Origin: an uncultured Clostridia bacterium
Lineage (GTDB): Bacteria > Bacillota_A > Clostridia > Christensenellales > Aristaeellaceae
Direction: 5' to 3'
Length of the DNA: 49,323 nt
Assembly: GCA_946408865.1 (NCBI GenBank)
Contig: CAMJTZ010000001.1
Span: 1-49,323 of the forward strand
Below, piece by piece: positions 7,573 to 15,858 of the stretch; the stretch's first letter is position 1, and each line of letters begins with the position of its first letter. Made by a program: the position numbers and the translations under genes. The notes under the pieces were generated by a model that had not been told where the DNA came from, did no database searches, and saw only the letters and a list, made by a program, of their open reading frames with translations.

Positions 7573-8028
7573 TCAGCGGAATTCAATGGAGTCCATAATT
7601 TCCCCGATGGTCTTCAGGGCGGCCTGCGGCTGCCCGTAAATCAGGAAATACAGCTGCACCTGGTTGCGCTCATCCAGCCAGGTATAGATCCGGTAATCGC
7701 CTTCCTCGGAAGTGCCGGCGACGTAGTCCATCGTTTTCCCGCTCCGCACATCCGTTCCGGATTCGGTTTCGTTGCCGAGCAGGACCTCGAAACTGTCCGG
7801 CAGGACGCCGTTCACATCCGTCACATAGACTGCCAGCGTCATCTCTTTCCCCTCCAGCAGGAGGCAGAGATCCGGATCATCGGCGGCGGACAGGGGAACC
7901 ACGGTCCACGGATCCGGCACGGAAAGAATCAGGTGCGCCGCGGGACAGGAAACCTCCTGGGCCAGGGCACCGGAAACCAGGCAGACAGACAGGAACAGAC
8001 ACAGAAGAAACAGCCGCGGTTTGCGCAT
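7573..8028 (-). CDS. Small secreted protein, function unknown
   Basis: 151 residues from the ATG at 8028 (AAGGGGG upstream). A clear signal peptide, MRKPRLFLLCLFLSVCLVSG then ALA-QEV, predicts export with cleavage after ALA. There is no cysteine at the cleavage site, so it is not a lipoprotein. The mature part of about 125 residues is acidic and rich in short predicted beta strands (LILSVPDPWTVVPL, MTLAVYVTDVNG, YRIYTWLDERNQVQLYFLIY), resembling small extracytoplasmic lipocalin-like or PsbP-like beta domains. I do not recognise the family. It is monocistronic, with its own terminator, and divergent from the large receptor gene. Confidence 0.75.
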   Translation of the reverse strand: MRKPRLFLLCLFLSVCLVSGALAQEVSCPAAHLILSVPDPWTVVPLSAADDPDLCLLLEGKEMTLAVYVTDVNGVLPDSFEVLLGNETESGTDVRSGKTMDYVAGTSEEGDYRIYTWLDERNQVQLYFLIYGQPQAALKTIGEIMDSIEFR

Positions 8029-8136
8029 GCGGAAAACCCCCTTTTCATCCTTCCGGATATAAAACGGAACAGGGAAGAACTTTCTTCCCGGAAAAGGTAA
8101 AAAACAGGAAAGCACATGGTATTTTTTCTGATAGTC

Positions 8137-8145
8137 TGTTATAAT
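8137..8145 (+). promoter_or_regulatory. Extended -10 promoter for the receptor gene
   Basis: TGTTATAAT: TATAAT at 8140-8145 preceded by the TGn extended -10 element. No good -35 is seen. It predicts a leader of about 115 bases before the ATG at 8265, with nothing recognisable in it. Confidence 0.5.
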
Positions 8146-8264
8146 TGCAGACGGGTAACTGTGCCCGGAACGCGGGGCTTTTTCCGGCCGGGCGAAGCGC
8201 GGATCAGGGGGAATATCCTGAGGCGCGCGGGGAAGCCCGGGCTGTAAGGGAGGATGCGACGGAA

Positions 8265-11200
8265 ATGGAGAAATACATCCTGAAGAAAGGCCAGTTCTGC
8301 TGGTTCTGCGTGCTGATCGCGCTTTGTATCCTCGGAAACTACGCCGGAAGCCTGTTTGCCGTAACGAACAAGCTGCCGGTGTGGCTGGATTCCGCCGGTA
8401 CAGCGCTGGCAGCCTACCTGGGCGGTCCCGTCTGCGGCGCGCTGGTCGGCGCGACGACGAATTTCGTGAATTATCTCGCTTTCGGCGACAACTGGATCTA
8501 CTGCGTTGTCAGCATCGCAATCGGCCTGGTGATCGGCCTGGCCGCGCGGCGGCAGGGGTTCGCGAACCTGCTGGGCATTCTGACGACAGCCATGATGACG
8601 GCTGTGACCGCGACCGTCGTCGCGACCCCGCTGAACTTTATTTTCGGCACCAACAGTACCGGAAACCTCTGGGGCGACGCGGTGGCCGGCTTCCTGACGG
8701 AGAAGGGCGTTCCGTTCTTCCTGAGCCTGCCGGTCGGCCAGCTCTATGTGGAAGTGCTGGACAAGCTGGCCATCCTGATTGTGCTGTATGCCGTGATCCG
8801 GCTGAACGGCTGGTGCGCCGGCCTGAAGGCGAAGCGCCGGGAGAAGGAACAGCAGGAATTGGACAAGGCGAACGGGCACGAGGAATCGGAAGAGGAAAAA
8901 GTGGCGGAGGCCACCGAAACGGACAAGAAGGCCGCGGCGGGCCTGCTGGCCGTCCTGCTCGCGGTGTCGCTCACCGTTCCGGGAATGCAGGCCCGGGCGC
9001 GGGCGGACGAGGTCCCGACCGCGGATACGATCAATTACAACGACTATGTGCAGACGATCTATTCCAGCACCAACGGCCTGCCCTGCGGCGAGGCCAACGA
9101 TATCGCCCAGACGAACGACGGCATTCTGTGGATCGGCACCTACGCCGGCCTGTACCGGTATAACGGGCGGGAGTTCACCTGGATGGATTCGTATGAATCC
9201 GTCCGCAACGTCAACTGCCTGTATGTGGATGAGGAAGGGCGCCTGTGGATCGGAACGAACGACAACGGCCTCAGCATTGTGATCAACGGGCAGGTGGCCA
9301 ATGTGGTCGACCAGAGCGCAGGCCTTCCTTCCAATGCGGTCCGCTCCATTGTCCGCAGCTCGGACGGATACTACTATATCGGCACCACCTCCGCCATGCA
9401 GGTCCTTTCGCTGAACTACGGCCTGCAGCGGATCAATACGCTGACGGAAGTGACCTACGCGGATGACAGCGCCGCGGACGGGGAAGGGAATGTGGCCGCG
9501 GTGACCGACAGCGGCATGCTTTACCTGCTTCGGGAAGGGAAGATCCGCAGTTCCCGGCGGCTGATCGAGGACGGGAACGACGCTTTCAAAAGCTGCGCCT
9601 TCACGCCGGACGGAAAGCTGCTGGCGGCGACGACGGGGAACAAAATTCACGTTTTTGACATTTCGAAGGGCTGGTTTGAGGAGACGGATGTCTGGACCTG
9701 CGGCGACCTGAAAAGCATCAAGGACATGCGCTACCTGCCGACGGGAGAACTTTTCATCTCCGCTGACAACGGCGTGGGATACCGGACGCCCGCGGGTCAT
9801 TTCGAACGCATCAATACGAATCACTTCAACAATTCCATCGACAACATGCTGATGGACTATCAGGGCAATATCTGGTTCACGTCCTCCCGGCTCGGCCTGC
9901 TGCGCATGGCTCCCTCCGATTTCCGGGACATCTATGCCACGGTTGGCCTGGACAACCGGGTCGTCAACACGATCGTGGAATGGAACGGCGCCTTCTACTT
10001 CGGCACGGACAAAGGACTGGACGCCGTGGACCTCAGCGGCAAGAGCAGGGTCCGGAACGAACTGACCGAACAGTTTACAGGCGTCCGGATCCGCTGCATG
10101 ACGGTCGACAGCAGCGGGAGCCTCTGGATCTGCACCTACAGCAGCGGCCTGGTCGAGATCAGCCCGGATGGGGAGCAGCGCCTGTATGACGCGGAAAACG
10201 GGGGGTTCGACAACCGGACCCGCGTCGTCCGCCAGCTTTCGGACGGGACGATTGCCGCGGGCGGCGACACGCGCCTGTGCTTTATCCGGGATCACCGGAT
10301 CGAGGAAAGCATACGGATGACCTCCAAAGTGCTGACGATCTGCGAACTGCCGGACGGAACCATTCTGGCAGGCACGGACGGAAACGGCGTGGCGGTGCTG
10401 GACGGCCGCAAGGTCTCGAAGATGCTGACCCGCGCGGACGGACTGAGTTCCGAAGTCATCCTGCGGGCGATCCCGGATGAAAAGACCGGCGGCGTTTTCC
10501 TGGTGACCAGCAACGGCCTGTGCTATATGAATCCGGATTATACGATCCGCTCGCTGGACAATTTTCCGTACTACAACAATTACGATATCTGGATCCAGGG
10601 AACGGACAACCTGTTTGTGCTCTCCAGCGCCGGCATCTATGTGGTCGACCGGGCGGAACTGCTCAGCGGGAAGAAGGAACTGCGCTATGACCTGCTGGAC
10701 AGCCGGCGCGGCCTGAACAGCTCCCTGACGGCGAACTCCTGGACCTGGTTCAACGGGAAGACCGGGGAACTGTATCTGCCCTGCGATACAGGCGCGTTTG
10801 TGCTGAACATCAACAAGCTCAGCGGCGGCGCGAAAGTGTTCCGCATGAGCGTTCCGTACGCGAAAATGGATGGCGCCTCGCACCGGGTGGACCGGAATTC
10901 ACCGATCACCGTGAGCCGCGGCGTCAGCCGGCTGGAGCTGAATCCGGAAATCATCAACTACACCATCCAGGAACCGAACGTGGGATTCTGGCTGGAGGGG
11001 TTTGACAGCGACTGGACCATCATGCCGCAGAACTCTCTGAATTCGATCGTCTACACCAATCTTCCCTCCGGGAATTACACATTCCACCTGGCGGTGTTCG
11101 ACAACAACAAGGAGAACATCCTCGCGGAGCGGACCTATTCCGTCGTCAAGGAAAAGGAACTGTACGACAGCCCCTGGTTTGTGCTGTATATGCTGATCCT

Positions 11201-11984
11201 GCCGATGTTTACGGTGGCGTGGGTCACCTGGCTGACGGTAAAACGCCGCGAAATCCGGATGAAGAAGGAACTGGCGGAGGCAAACCGCCTGGTCGAGATG
11301 GGCAAACAGACGGTGATCGCCATTGCCCGCACGGTGGACGCCAAGGATCCGCGTACCGGCGGCCACAGCCGCCGCGTGGCGCTGTATTCCAGGCAGATCG
11401 CCAAGGAGTTTGGCCTGGGTGAAAAGGACTGCCAGGATATCGAATGGGCCGCGAACATGCACGACATCGGCAAGATTGCCATTCCCGACGCGATCCTGAA
11501 CAAGGACTCCCGCCTGACGGATGAGGAATACGCCGTGATGAAATCCCATACGGTCCAGGGCGCGAAGATCCTGAGCGACTTCACCCTGCTGGACCACGTG
11601 ATTGAGGGCGCGGAATTCCACCATGAGCGGTATGACGGCCGCGGATATCCGAAGGGGCTCAAAGGCGAAGAGATTCCGCTGTATGCCCGGATTATCGGCG
11701 TGGCCGACGCTTTCGACGCGATGACCGCGAACCGTGTCTACCGGAAGCAGATGGACTTCGGCTATGTCCTGGGCGAACTGGAAAAGGGACGCGGCACGCA
11801 GTTTGATCCCGTGTTTGTGGATATCCTGCTGAAGCTGATCCGTGACGGCGTCATCGACCTGAACAAGCTCTACGGCGTGCATACGGAAGACGCGGAGCAG
11901 GCAAAAGAAGAAACAAAAAAAGAAGAAAAGAAAGCAGAAAAGCCTGGGACGCAGGGGAATTCCGGAAGTCCGTCGGCACAGTAA
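8265..11984 (+). CDS. ECF S-component-like / Reg_prop propeller / Y_Y_Y / HD-GYP receptor
   Basis: 1239 residues from the ATG at 8265 behind AAGGGAGG. Domains in order: about five to six membrane helices (8-190) resembling an ECF transporter S component; an acidic linker; a second signal-like hydrophobic segment (about 224-242); a long extracytoplasmic beta-propeller (about 260-810) with Reg_prop repeats such as DGILWIGTYAGLYRYNG and EEGRLWIGTNDNG; a Y_Y_Y domain (about 885-955, LEGFDSDW); a membrane helix (about 971-992); a short coil; and HD-GYP (about 1012-1195) with H1066-D1067 (MHDIGKIAIPD), HHERYDGRGYP and ADAFDAMT. The tail is Lys/Glu-rich. HD-GYP domains hydrolyse cyclic di-GMP, and this one keeps its motifs. 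It should couple an outside ligand to c-di-GMP breakdown. The BMP protein follows 36 bases later. Confidence 0.88.
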   Translation: MEKYILKKGQFCWFCVLIALCILGNYAGSLFAVTNKLPVWLDSAGTALAAYLGGPVCGALVGATTNFVNYLAFGDNWIYCVVSIAIGLVIGLAARRQGFANLLGILTTAMMTAVTATVVATPLNFIFGTNSTGNLWGDAVAGFLTEKGVPFFLSLPVGQLYVEVLDKLAILIVLYAVIRLNGWCAGLKAKRREKEQQELDKANGHEESEEEKVAEATETDKKAAAGLLAVLLAVSLTVPGMQARARADEVPTADTINYNDYVQTIYSSTNGLPCGEANDIAQTNDGILWIGTYAGLYRYNGREFTWMDSYESVRNVNCLYVDEEGRLWIGTNDNGLSIVINGQVANVVDQSAGLPSNAVRSIVRSSDGYYYIGTTSAMQVLSLNYGLQRINTLTEVTYADDSAADGEGNVAAVTDSGMLYLLREGKIRSSRRLIEDGNDAFKSCAFTPDGKLLAATTGNKIHVFDISKGWFEETDVWTCGDLKSIKDMRYLPTGELFISADNGVGYRTPAGHFERINTNHFNNSIDNMLMDYQGNIWFTSSRLGLLRMAPSDFRDIYATVGLDNRVVNTIVEWNGAFYFGTDKGLDAVDLSGKSRVRNELTEQFTGVRIRCMTVDSSGSLWICTYSSGLVEISPDGEQRLYDAENGGFDNRTRVVRQLSDGTIAAGGDTRLCFIRDHRIEESIRMTSKVLTICELPDGTILAGTDGNGVAVLDGRKVSKMLTRADGLSSEVILRAIPDEKTGGVFLVTSNGLCYMNPDYTIRSLDNFPYYNNYDIWIQGTDNLFVLSSAGIYVVDRAELLSGKKELRYDLLDSRRGLNSSLTANSWTWFNGKTGELYLPCDTGAFVLNINKLSGGAKVFRMSVPYAKMDGASHRVDRNSPITVSRGVSRLELNPEIINYTIQEPNVGFWLEGFDSDWTIMPQNSLNSIVYTNLPSGNYTFHLAVFDNNKENILAERTYSVVKEKELYDSPWFVLYMLILPMFTVAWVTWLTVKRREIRMKKELAEANRLVEMGKQTVIAIARTVDAKDPRTGGHSRRVALYSRQIAKEFGLGEKDCQDIEWAANMHDIGKIAIPDAILNKDSRLTDEEYAVMKSHTVQGAKILSDFTLLDHVIEGAEFHHERYDGRGYPKGLKGEEIPLYARIIGVADAFDAMTANRVYRKQMDFGYVLGELEKGRGTQFDPVFVDILLKLIRDGVIDLNKLYGVHTEDAEQAKEETKKEEKKAEKPGTQGNSGSPSAQ

Positions 11985-12020
11985 CCGGACAGGAATTCCG
12001 AAGCGAAAGGAAGGTCAGTC

Positions 12021-13220
12021 ATGAACGTAAAGCATAAAATCATCGCAACATTCATTGTCTGCGTACTGATCCTGGGAGCGGTCAGCCTGATTTCCGGTTT
12101 CTGGAACCGGCAGCAGAGCGAGACTGGGCTGAAAGTCGGTTTCATCTGCTCCGAAGATGAGAGCACGCCCTATACCTGCAATTTCCTGCAGGCCCAGTAC
12201 AAGCTGAAGGAACTCTACGGGGACAAAATCCAGGTTCTTGTCCGCAGCAACGTTCACCAGAACGCTGCGGAGGAATCCATGCGGGAACTGATCCGGAAAG
12301 GCTGCAGCATTCTTTTCATCAACGAGGATACGGATGTTCCTCCGAAACTGGCTGCGGAGTTCCCGAAGGTTCAGTTCTGCCAGATTTCCATGCCGACCAT
12401 TCCGACCGAAGGTCAGCCGGACAATTACCATACTTTCAACGGGGAGATTTACCAGGCGCGCTATACGGCCGGGATTGTGGCCGGCATGAAGCTGCGGGAG
12501 CTGATCGACAGCGGCGCGATCCTGCCGGAAAACGCGATCGTCGGCTATGTGGCGGCCAACAACAGCGCGGAGGTTGTTTCGGGATTCACGGCCTTCCTGC
12601 TGGGCGTGCGCAACGTGGCGCCGGAAGCGGTGATGAAGGTTAAGTATACAAACAGCTGGAGCAATTATCCGAAGGAGAAGGAAACCGCGCAGCAGCTGAT
12701 CGACGCGGGCTGCGTCATTCTGTCTCACCATACGAACACCATGGCGCCGGCCATTGCCTGCGAGGACGCCTTTTCCGCAGGAAACCGCGTATACTTCGTC
12801 GGATACCACCAGAGCATGATGGACGTCGCTCCGTCCTGCGCGCTGGTCAGTATCCGGACCAACTGGATGCCCTATATCCTGCAGGCGGTGGAAGCGCTCT
12901 GGAAAAAGGAAGATATTGAAAACGTCGTGAAAGGAAACGTGCACGGCAACGATATCAGCGCCGGCTTCGGGGAGGACTGGGTGCAGATGCTGGAGCTGAA
13001 CAAGCACGCGGCCGCGGCCGGAACAGAGGAACGGATGAACCGCTCGATCGCATCCTTCCAGAAGGGGAAAGCCTCCGTGTTCCAGGGAAAATACACCGGT
13101 GTCAATCCGGACAATCCGGCGGACAAGGTGGATCTGAGCCAGGGCTGGGAGGAAAACAAACAGTCCTCATCGCCGTCCTTCCGCTACATCCTGGAGGGCG
13201 TCATCACGGAACTGAACTGA
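12021..13220 (+). CDS. Membrane-anchored BMP/PnrA-family ligand-binding protein
   Basis: 399 residues. The N-terminal helix (about 7-27) has no lipobox cysteine and no clear cleavage site, so the protein is probably anchored by it, with the rest outside. From residue 36 it follows the basic membrane protein (Med/PnrA) pattern: KVGFICSEDES, a strand-helix repeat with GCSILFINEDTD, YQARYTAGIVAGMKL, AIVGYVAANNSAEVVSGF, GCVILSHHTN and VYFVGYH. Relatives bind nucleosides for ABC importers. No permease or ATPase gene is nearby; it is co-transcribed with the HD-GYP receptor and ends at a terminator. The likely role is to present a ligand to that receptor (inference). Confidence 0.87.
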   Translation: MNVKHKIIATFIVCVLILGAVSLISGFWNRQQSETGLKVGFICSEDESTPYTCNFLQAQYKLKELYGDKIQVLVRSNVHQNAAEESMRELIRKGCSILFINEDTDVPPKLAAEFPKVQFCQISMPTIPTEGQPDNYHTFNGEIYQARYTAGIVAGMKLRELIDSGAILPENAIVGYVAANNSAEVVSGFTAFLLGVRNVAPEAVMKVKYTNSWSNYPKEKETAQQLIDAGCVILSHHTNTMAPAIACEDAFSAGNRVYFVGYHQSMMDVAPSCALVSIRTNWMPYILQAVEALWKKEDIENVVKGNVHGNDISAGFGEDWVQMLELNKHAAAAGTEERMNRSIASFQKGKASVFQGKYTGVNPDNPADKVDLSQGWEENKQSSSPSFRYILEGVITELN

Positions 13221-13240
13221 TTGCCGCAAAAACACTGACG

Positions 13241-13271
13241 GGGAAGCCATGCACAGGTTTCCCTGTTTTTT
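13241..13271 (+). terminator. Terminator after receptor/BMP operon
   Basis: Stem GGGAAGCC / GGTTTCCC (one G-U pair), 7-base loop, then TGTTTTTT. It runs directly into the operator array of the next gene. Confidence 0.75.
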
Positions 13272-13328
13272 GAAACCAAAAAGTTTCAAAATGAAACAAA
13301 ATTATTATAAAATGTTGACATATGAAAC
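13269..13328 (+). promoter_or_regulatory. TGAAAC operator array of the XRE-S24 repressor
   Basis: Four copies of TGAAAC or its complement: 13271-13276, inverted at 13283-13288, 13292-13297 and 13323-13328. Copies 2 and 3 form a perfect palindrome GTTTCA-AAA-TGAAAC (13283-13297); copies 1 and 2 form a second (TTTGAAAC/GTTTCAAA). The last copy lies between the -35 and -10 of the repressor's own promoter. Autoregulation is the natural reading. Confidence 0.6.
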
Positions 13329-13343
13329 ATATTGTGATATAGT
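13315..13343 (+). promoter_or_regulatory. Promoter of XRE-S24 repressor
   Basis: Consensus TTGACA (13315-13320), 17-base spacer, TATAGT (13338-13343), 23 bases before the GTG start. Confidence 0.75.
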
Positions 13344-13366
13344 TTGCTTCGAAAGGGGGCGGAAGC

Positions 13367-14152
13367 GTGGAATACGGAGCCATCATCCGGCAGCGGAGAA
13401 CCGCGCTGGGAATGAACCAGGCGGAGCTTGCAGCGCTTGTCGGCGTCAGCCGGAATACGGTCGCCGGGTGGGAAACGAATCACTCCCGTCCCGATCTGGG
13501 AACGCTGCCCGCCCTGTGCAGTGCGCTGAAGATTTCCCTGAACCGTTTCTTCGGCCAGGAGCGGAAGCGTACGGCCGAAGCGGAAAAAGTGCTCGAAGTT
13601 TTTTTCAGCCTGGAGGCAGGGGACCGGGAAAGCATCCTGTGGCAGATGGAAGCCCTGCGGGACCGCCGGGCGGAGCAGCGGGAGAAGGAAAGTGAGAAGC
13701 TCCTTCCGCTGCCGAGGACGGTCACCCTGTTCCGGAACGAGCTTGGCGCCGCGGCCGGTTTCGGCGCCGCGCTGGGGGAGGCGCAGGGCGAAAGGATCAC
13801 GCTCCTGGCCGACCGGGATACCGAGCGCGCGGACGAGATCATCACCGTCTGCGGACGGAGCATGGAGCCCACCTTCTTCGACGGAGACCAGGTTCTCGTG
13901 CAGCATACGAAAGAGCTTCGTGAAGGGGAGATCGGGATCTTCCTGGTGGACAATGAAGGCTATATCAAGGAATACCGGAAGGACGGCCTTCATTCCCACA
14001 ATCCCGAATACCGGACCATGACCTTCCACGAAGGGCAGACGGTCCGCTGCCTGGGCCGCGTAATCGGCAAACTGAAAGAAGAACAGATTCCCAGCCGGGA
14101 ACAGATGAACCGTATAGAAGAGGCCGCAAAGGCCGGAAAGGAACCGCAATGA
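13367..14152 (+). CDS. XRE-family repressor with S24 (LexA/CI-type) self-cleavage domain
   Basis: 261 residues; GTG start with AAGGGGGC upstream. The N-terminal helix-turn-helix (about 4-60) is of XRE type (MNQAELAALVGVSRNTVAGWE). A charged linker follows, then a peptidase S24 domain with the Ala-Gly cleavage site AAAGFG (A130-G131), nucleophile S165 (CGRSMEPTFFDGD) and general-base lysine K201 (GYIKEY). Such proteins repress until damage or another stimulus triggers autocleavage. The upstream operator array overlaps its own promoter. It overlaps the next small gene by four bases (ATGA). No phage genes adjoin, so a chromosomal stress regulator is more likely than a prophage repressor. Confidence 0.92.
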   Translation: MEYGAIIRQRRTALGMNQAELAALVGVSRNTVAGWETNHSRPDLGTLPALCSALKISLNRFFGQERKRTAEAEKVLEVFFSLEAGDRESILWQMEALRDRRAEQREKESEKLLPLPRTVTLFRNELGAAAGFGAALGEAQGERITLLADRDTERADEIITVCGRSMEPTFFDGDQVLVQHTKELREGEIGIFLVDNEGYIKEYRKDGLHSHNPEYRTMTFHEGQTVRCLGRVIGKLKEEQIPSREQMNRIEEAAKAGKEPQ

Positions 14153-14400
14153 GCAATTTTATGAATATGAATACCGTCCGTTCCATCAACAGCGCCCTGC
14201 TTTTCACCGCCGGAGAGAAATATGAAAAACCGGATCTGCGCCCGTGGCAGGTGGTGCAGATGGAATATGAGCGGGTCGGCCTGGTTCCGCCGGCTGGAAT
14301 GCCGCGGTTTGAAACTGTGGAGGATGCGGAAATCTGGATGTGCCTGGACAGCCGGTACAATACCCGGCTGCGGGAGGTGTACCGCCCGGTCGCGGTATAA
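14149..14400 (+). CDS. Small protein translationally coupled to XRE-S24 repressor, unknown
   Basis: 83 residues whose start overlaps the repressor stop (ATGA). A terminator follows directly, so the two form a closed bicistron. The sequence is soluble, with no signal or membrane segment; it includes RPWQVVQMEYERVGLVPPAG and an acidic, aromatic stretch with EDAEIWMCLDSRYN. I do not recognise a family. Tight coupling suggests it works with, or is governed by, the repressor. Confidence 0.75.
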   Translation: MSNFMNMNTVRSINSALLFTAGEKYEKPDLRPWQVVQMEYERVGLVPPAGMPRFETVEDAEIWMCLDSRYNTRLREVYRPVAV

Positions 14401-14418
14401 GGCGGCGGAGAAAAAGAA

Positions 14419-14460
14419 AAGAAGCGAAGCGGCAGGATGTTGCCGTTTCGCTTCTTTTTT
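14419..14460 (+). terminator. Terminator after repressor bicistron
   Basis: 16-bp stem (14419-14434 / 14441-14456) with one G-U pair, 6-base loop, and T6. The A-rich left flank may let it serve the convergent gene too. Confidence 0.9.
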
Positions 14461-14468
14461 AAGGGATT

Positions 14469-14723
14469 TCAGTATTGCTGGTTTTCCCGGGATTCCCTGC
14501 GCAGGGAGATCAGGAGGGAAACCAGGAAGGTCGGGATTCCGATGATCCCGGCGGGAAGCCACCAGCGCGCGCAGAATGCGCAGAACTGTTCCAGCGCGTA
14601 GTCGTAATGATATTTCCGCTGAAAAGCACCGGGATTTTTCTCACATACGAGACCGACCGCAAACACGGCGATCAGCAGCAGACCGACAAAGATCGCGACG
14701 GCGCAGCCTTTTTTCCCTTTCAT
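14469..14723 (-). CDS. Small two-helix membrane protein, unknown
   Basis: 84 residues; ATG at 14723 with GGAGG upstream. Basic N-terminus, a helix at about 7-27 (GCAVAIFVGLLLIAVFAVGL), a polar loop rich in aromatic residues (FQRKYHYDYALEQF) and a second helix at about 55-75, then a charged tail. Both ends are predicted inside. There is no recognisable family. It lies 61 bases downstream of the SH3-repeat gene on the same strand, so it may be co-transcribed with it. Confidence 0.65.
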   Translation of the reverse strand: MKGKKGCAVAIFVGLLLIAVFAVGLVCEKNPGAFQRKYHYDYALEQFCAFCARWWLPAGIIGIPTFLVSLLISLRRESRENQQY

Positions 14724-14784
14724 ACAGATCCTCCGGATTCTGCCGCGCGGGGTCCCGCGGGGCAGCGGTTATTCTGTACAGCGA

Positions 14785-15711
14785 TCAGTTCAGGAACTTC
14801 AGGGGCATATAGCCCTTGGAGCCGTCCACGGCGACCTTGACCCAGTAGGGATCCTTGCCGCGGGAGAGAACTTCGACCGCGTCGCCGACTTCTAGTTTGA
14901 CGGAAGACCAGCCGAGGCCTTCGCCCTGGTACAGGCGGGGAGTATTGCCCTTGGAGTCCTGTCTGGCCGTCGTGGAGTAGGGGACGAACGGCGCGGGCGT
15001 GGGTTTCCCGGTGGGCAGGGGTGCGGGCTGTACCTTGGAGATGTACTTGGTCCGCATGTAGCCTTCCATGCCGTCGACCGTTACGTAGCAGAAGCTGCTG
15101 CCGTATTCGTCCACATGGAGCGGCGTGCCGTAGGCGATATCCGCGATGACGACGGTCTTGGAAGTGGAGGGAGCGGAGCGCAGGCCGACGGTTCCGCCCT
15201 TGCTGGTAACCCAGGCGTCATAGCCGGAGGGGCCGGGTTTCGGACCGGGATCCGGAGCAATTTTTTTCTTGCTCAGAATACTGGTCGGAACGTATCCGTA
15301 GCCTTCGGAAGTTTTGACATAGCTGTAATTGACGCCCCTGGTGATGACGGTAACCTTCTGGCCTTTGTACAGCACCGCAAGGGTGGCGAAGGTATAGTCC
15401 GGACCGTGGCGGAGCTTGGTGTCGTTTTTCTTGATCCAGGCGGAGGAACTGGAGCAGCGGACCAGGTGAGACCGCTCAATATAGCCGACCTTGCCGTTGG
15501 TGAAGGTGATGCTGGCCCAGTTCTTGTCAACCGTATTGTTGATGGTCAGCGCCCAGTCTGCGCGGTAGGTGTCGAGAACGACACAGTCATAGTTCGGCAG
15601 CTGGCGGAGCTTCGCCCGGTCCTTCAGGCGGTAAAAAACTTCCGCCGAGGCCAGCGCGCAGGGAACCAGCAGGACCAGTGCAAGGATCAGTGCGACAATA
15701 CGCTTTTTCAT
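14785..15711 (-). CDS. Secreted multi-SH3b-repeat protein
   Basis: 308 residues from the ATG at 15711 (AAAGGGG ten bases upstream). A signal peptide of about 24 residues ends LASA-EVF. The mature protein is a chain of four bacterial SH3-like modules (about 25-90, 95-155, 170-230 and 245-308), each with the K/T-L-R-x-x-P and G-Y-V/M-x-x-x-x-L signatures (for example LRHGPDYTF, VGLRSAPSTSK). Proline-rich linkers (PDPGPKPGPSG, PLPTGKPTPAP) separate the later modules. There is no enzymatic domain. SH3b repeats usually bind cell-wall peptides, so it probably decorates or senses the wall. The leader carries a nested hairpin. Confidence 0.85.
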   Translation of the reverse strand: MKKRIVALILALVLLVPCALASAEVFYRLKDRAKLRQLPNYDCVVLDTYRADWALTINNTVDKNWASITFTNGKVGYIERSHLVRCSSSSAWIKKNDTKLRHGPDYTFATLAVLYKGQKVTVITRGVNYSYVKTSEGYGYVPTSILSKKKIAPDPGPKPGPSGYDAWVTSKGGTVGLRSAPSTSKTVVIADIAYGTPLHVDEYGSSFCYVTVDGMEGYMRTKYISKVQPAPLPTGKPTPAPFVPYSTTARQDSKGNTPRLYQGEGLGWSSVKLEVGDAVEVLSRGKDPYWVKVAVDGSKGYMPLKFLN

Positions 15712-15732
15712 GGTTGAATCCCCTTTCGAACC

Positions 15733-15777
15733 GTTCATATCCCTTCCGGCGCTGCGCGCCGGAAAGTCTATATGAAC
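15733..15777 (-). repeat. Nested hairpin in leader of SH3-repeat gene
   Basis: Outer arms GTTCATAT (15733-15740) and ATATGAAC (15770-15777) enclose inner arms TTCCGGCG (15744-15751) and CGCCGGAA (15757-15764). Both stems are perfect. No T-tract follows, so it is not a terminator. It ends about 20 bases before the start codon of the minus-strand gene and would fold in its mRNA. Confidence 0.7.
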
Positions 15778-15796
15778 AATTTATCATCCATTCTGT

Positions 15797-15802
15797 ATTA
15801 TA
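15797..15802 (-). promoter_or_regulatory. Candidate -10 for SH3-repeat gene
   Basis: TATAAT on the minus strand; the -35 region (TTATTT at 17 bases) is weak. With this start the nested hairpin lies near the 5' end of the transcript. The 372 bases between the two divergent genes (15712-16083) otherwise hold only this hairpin, the his promoters and AT-rich sequence. Confidence 0.4.
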
Positions 15803-15858
15803 AACGAGGAACGGTGAAGAAATAAGTTTGAAAAGATTACACTTTCGACACAGAATAG

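Noticed and set aside
8139..10883. 914-codon minus-strand ORF opposite the receptor gene
   Set aside because: The opposite strand encodes a protein with well-defined Reg_prop repeats; this frame has no recognisable domain or ribosome site.
13241..14400. Prophage remnant around the XRE-S24 repressor
   Set aside because: No integrase, Cro, replication or structural phage genes, nor attachment-like repeats, lie on either side.
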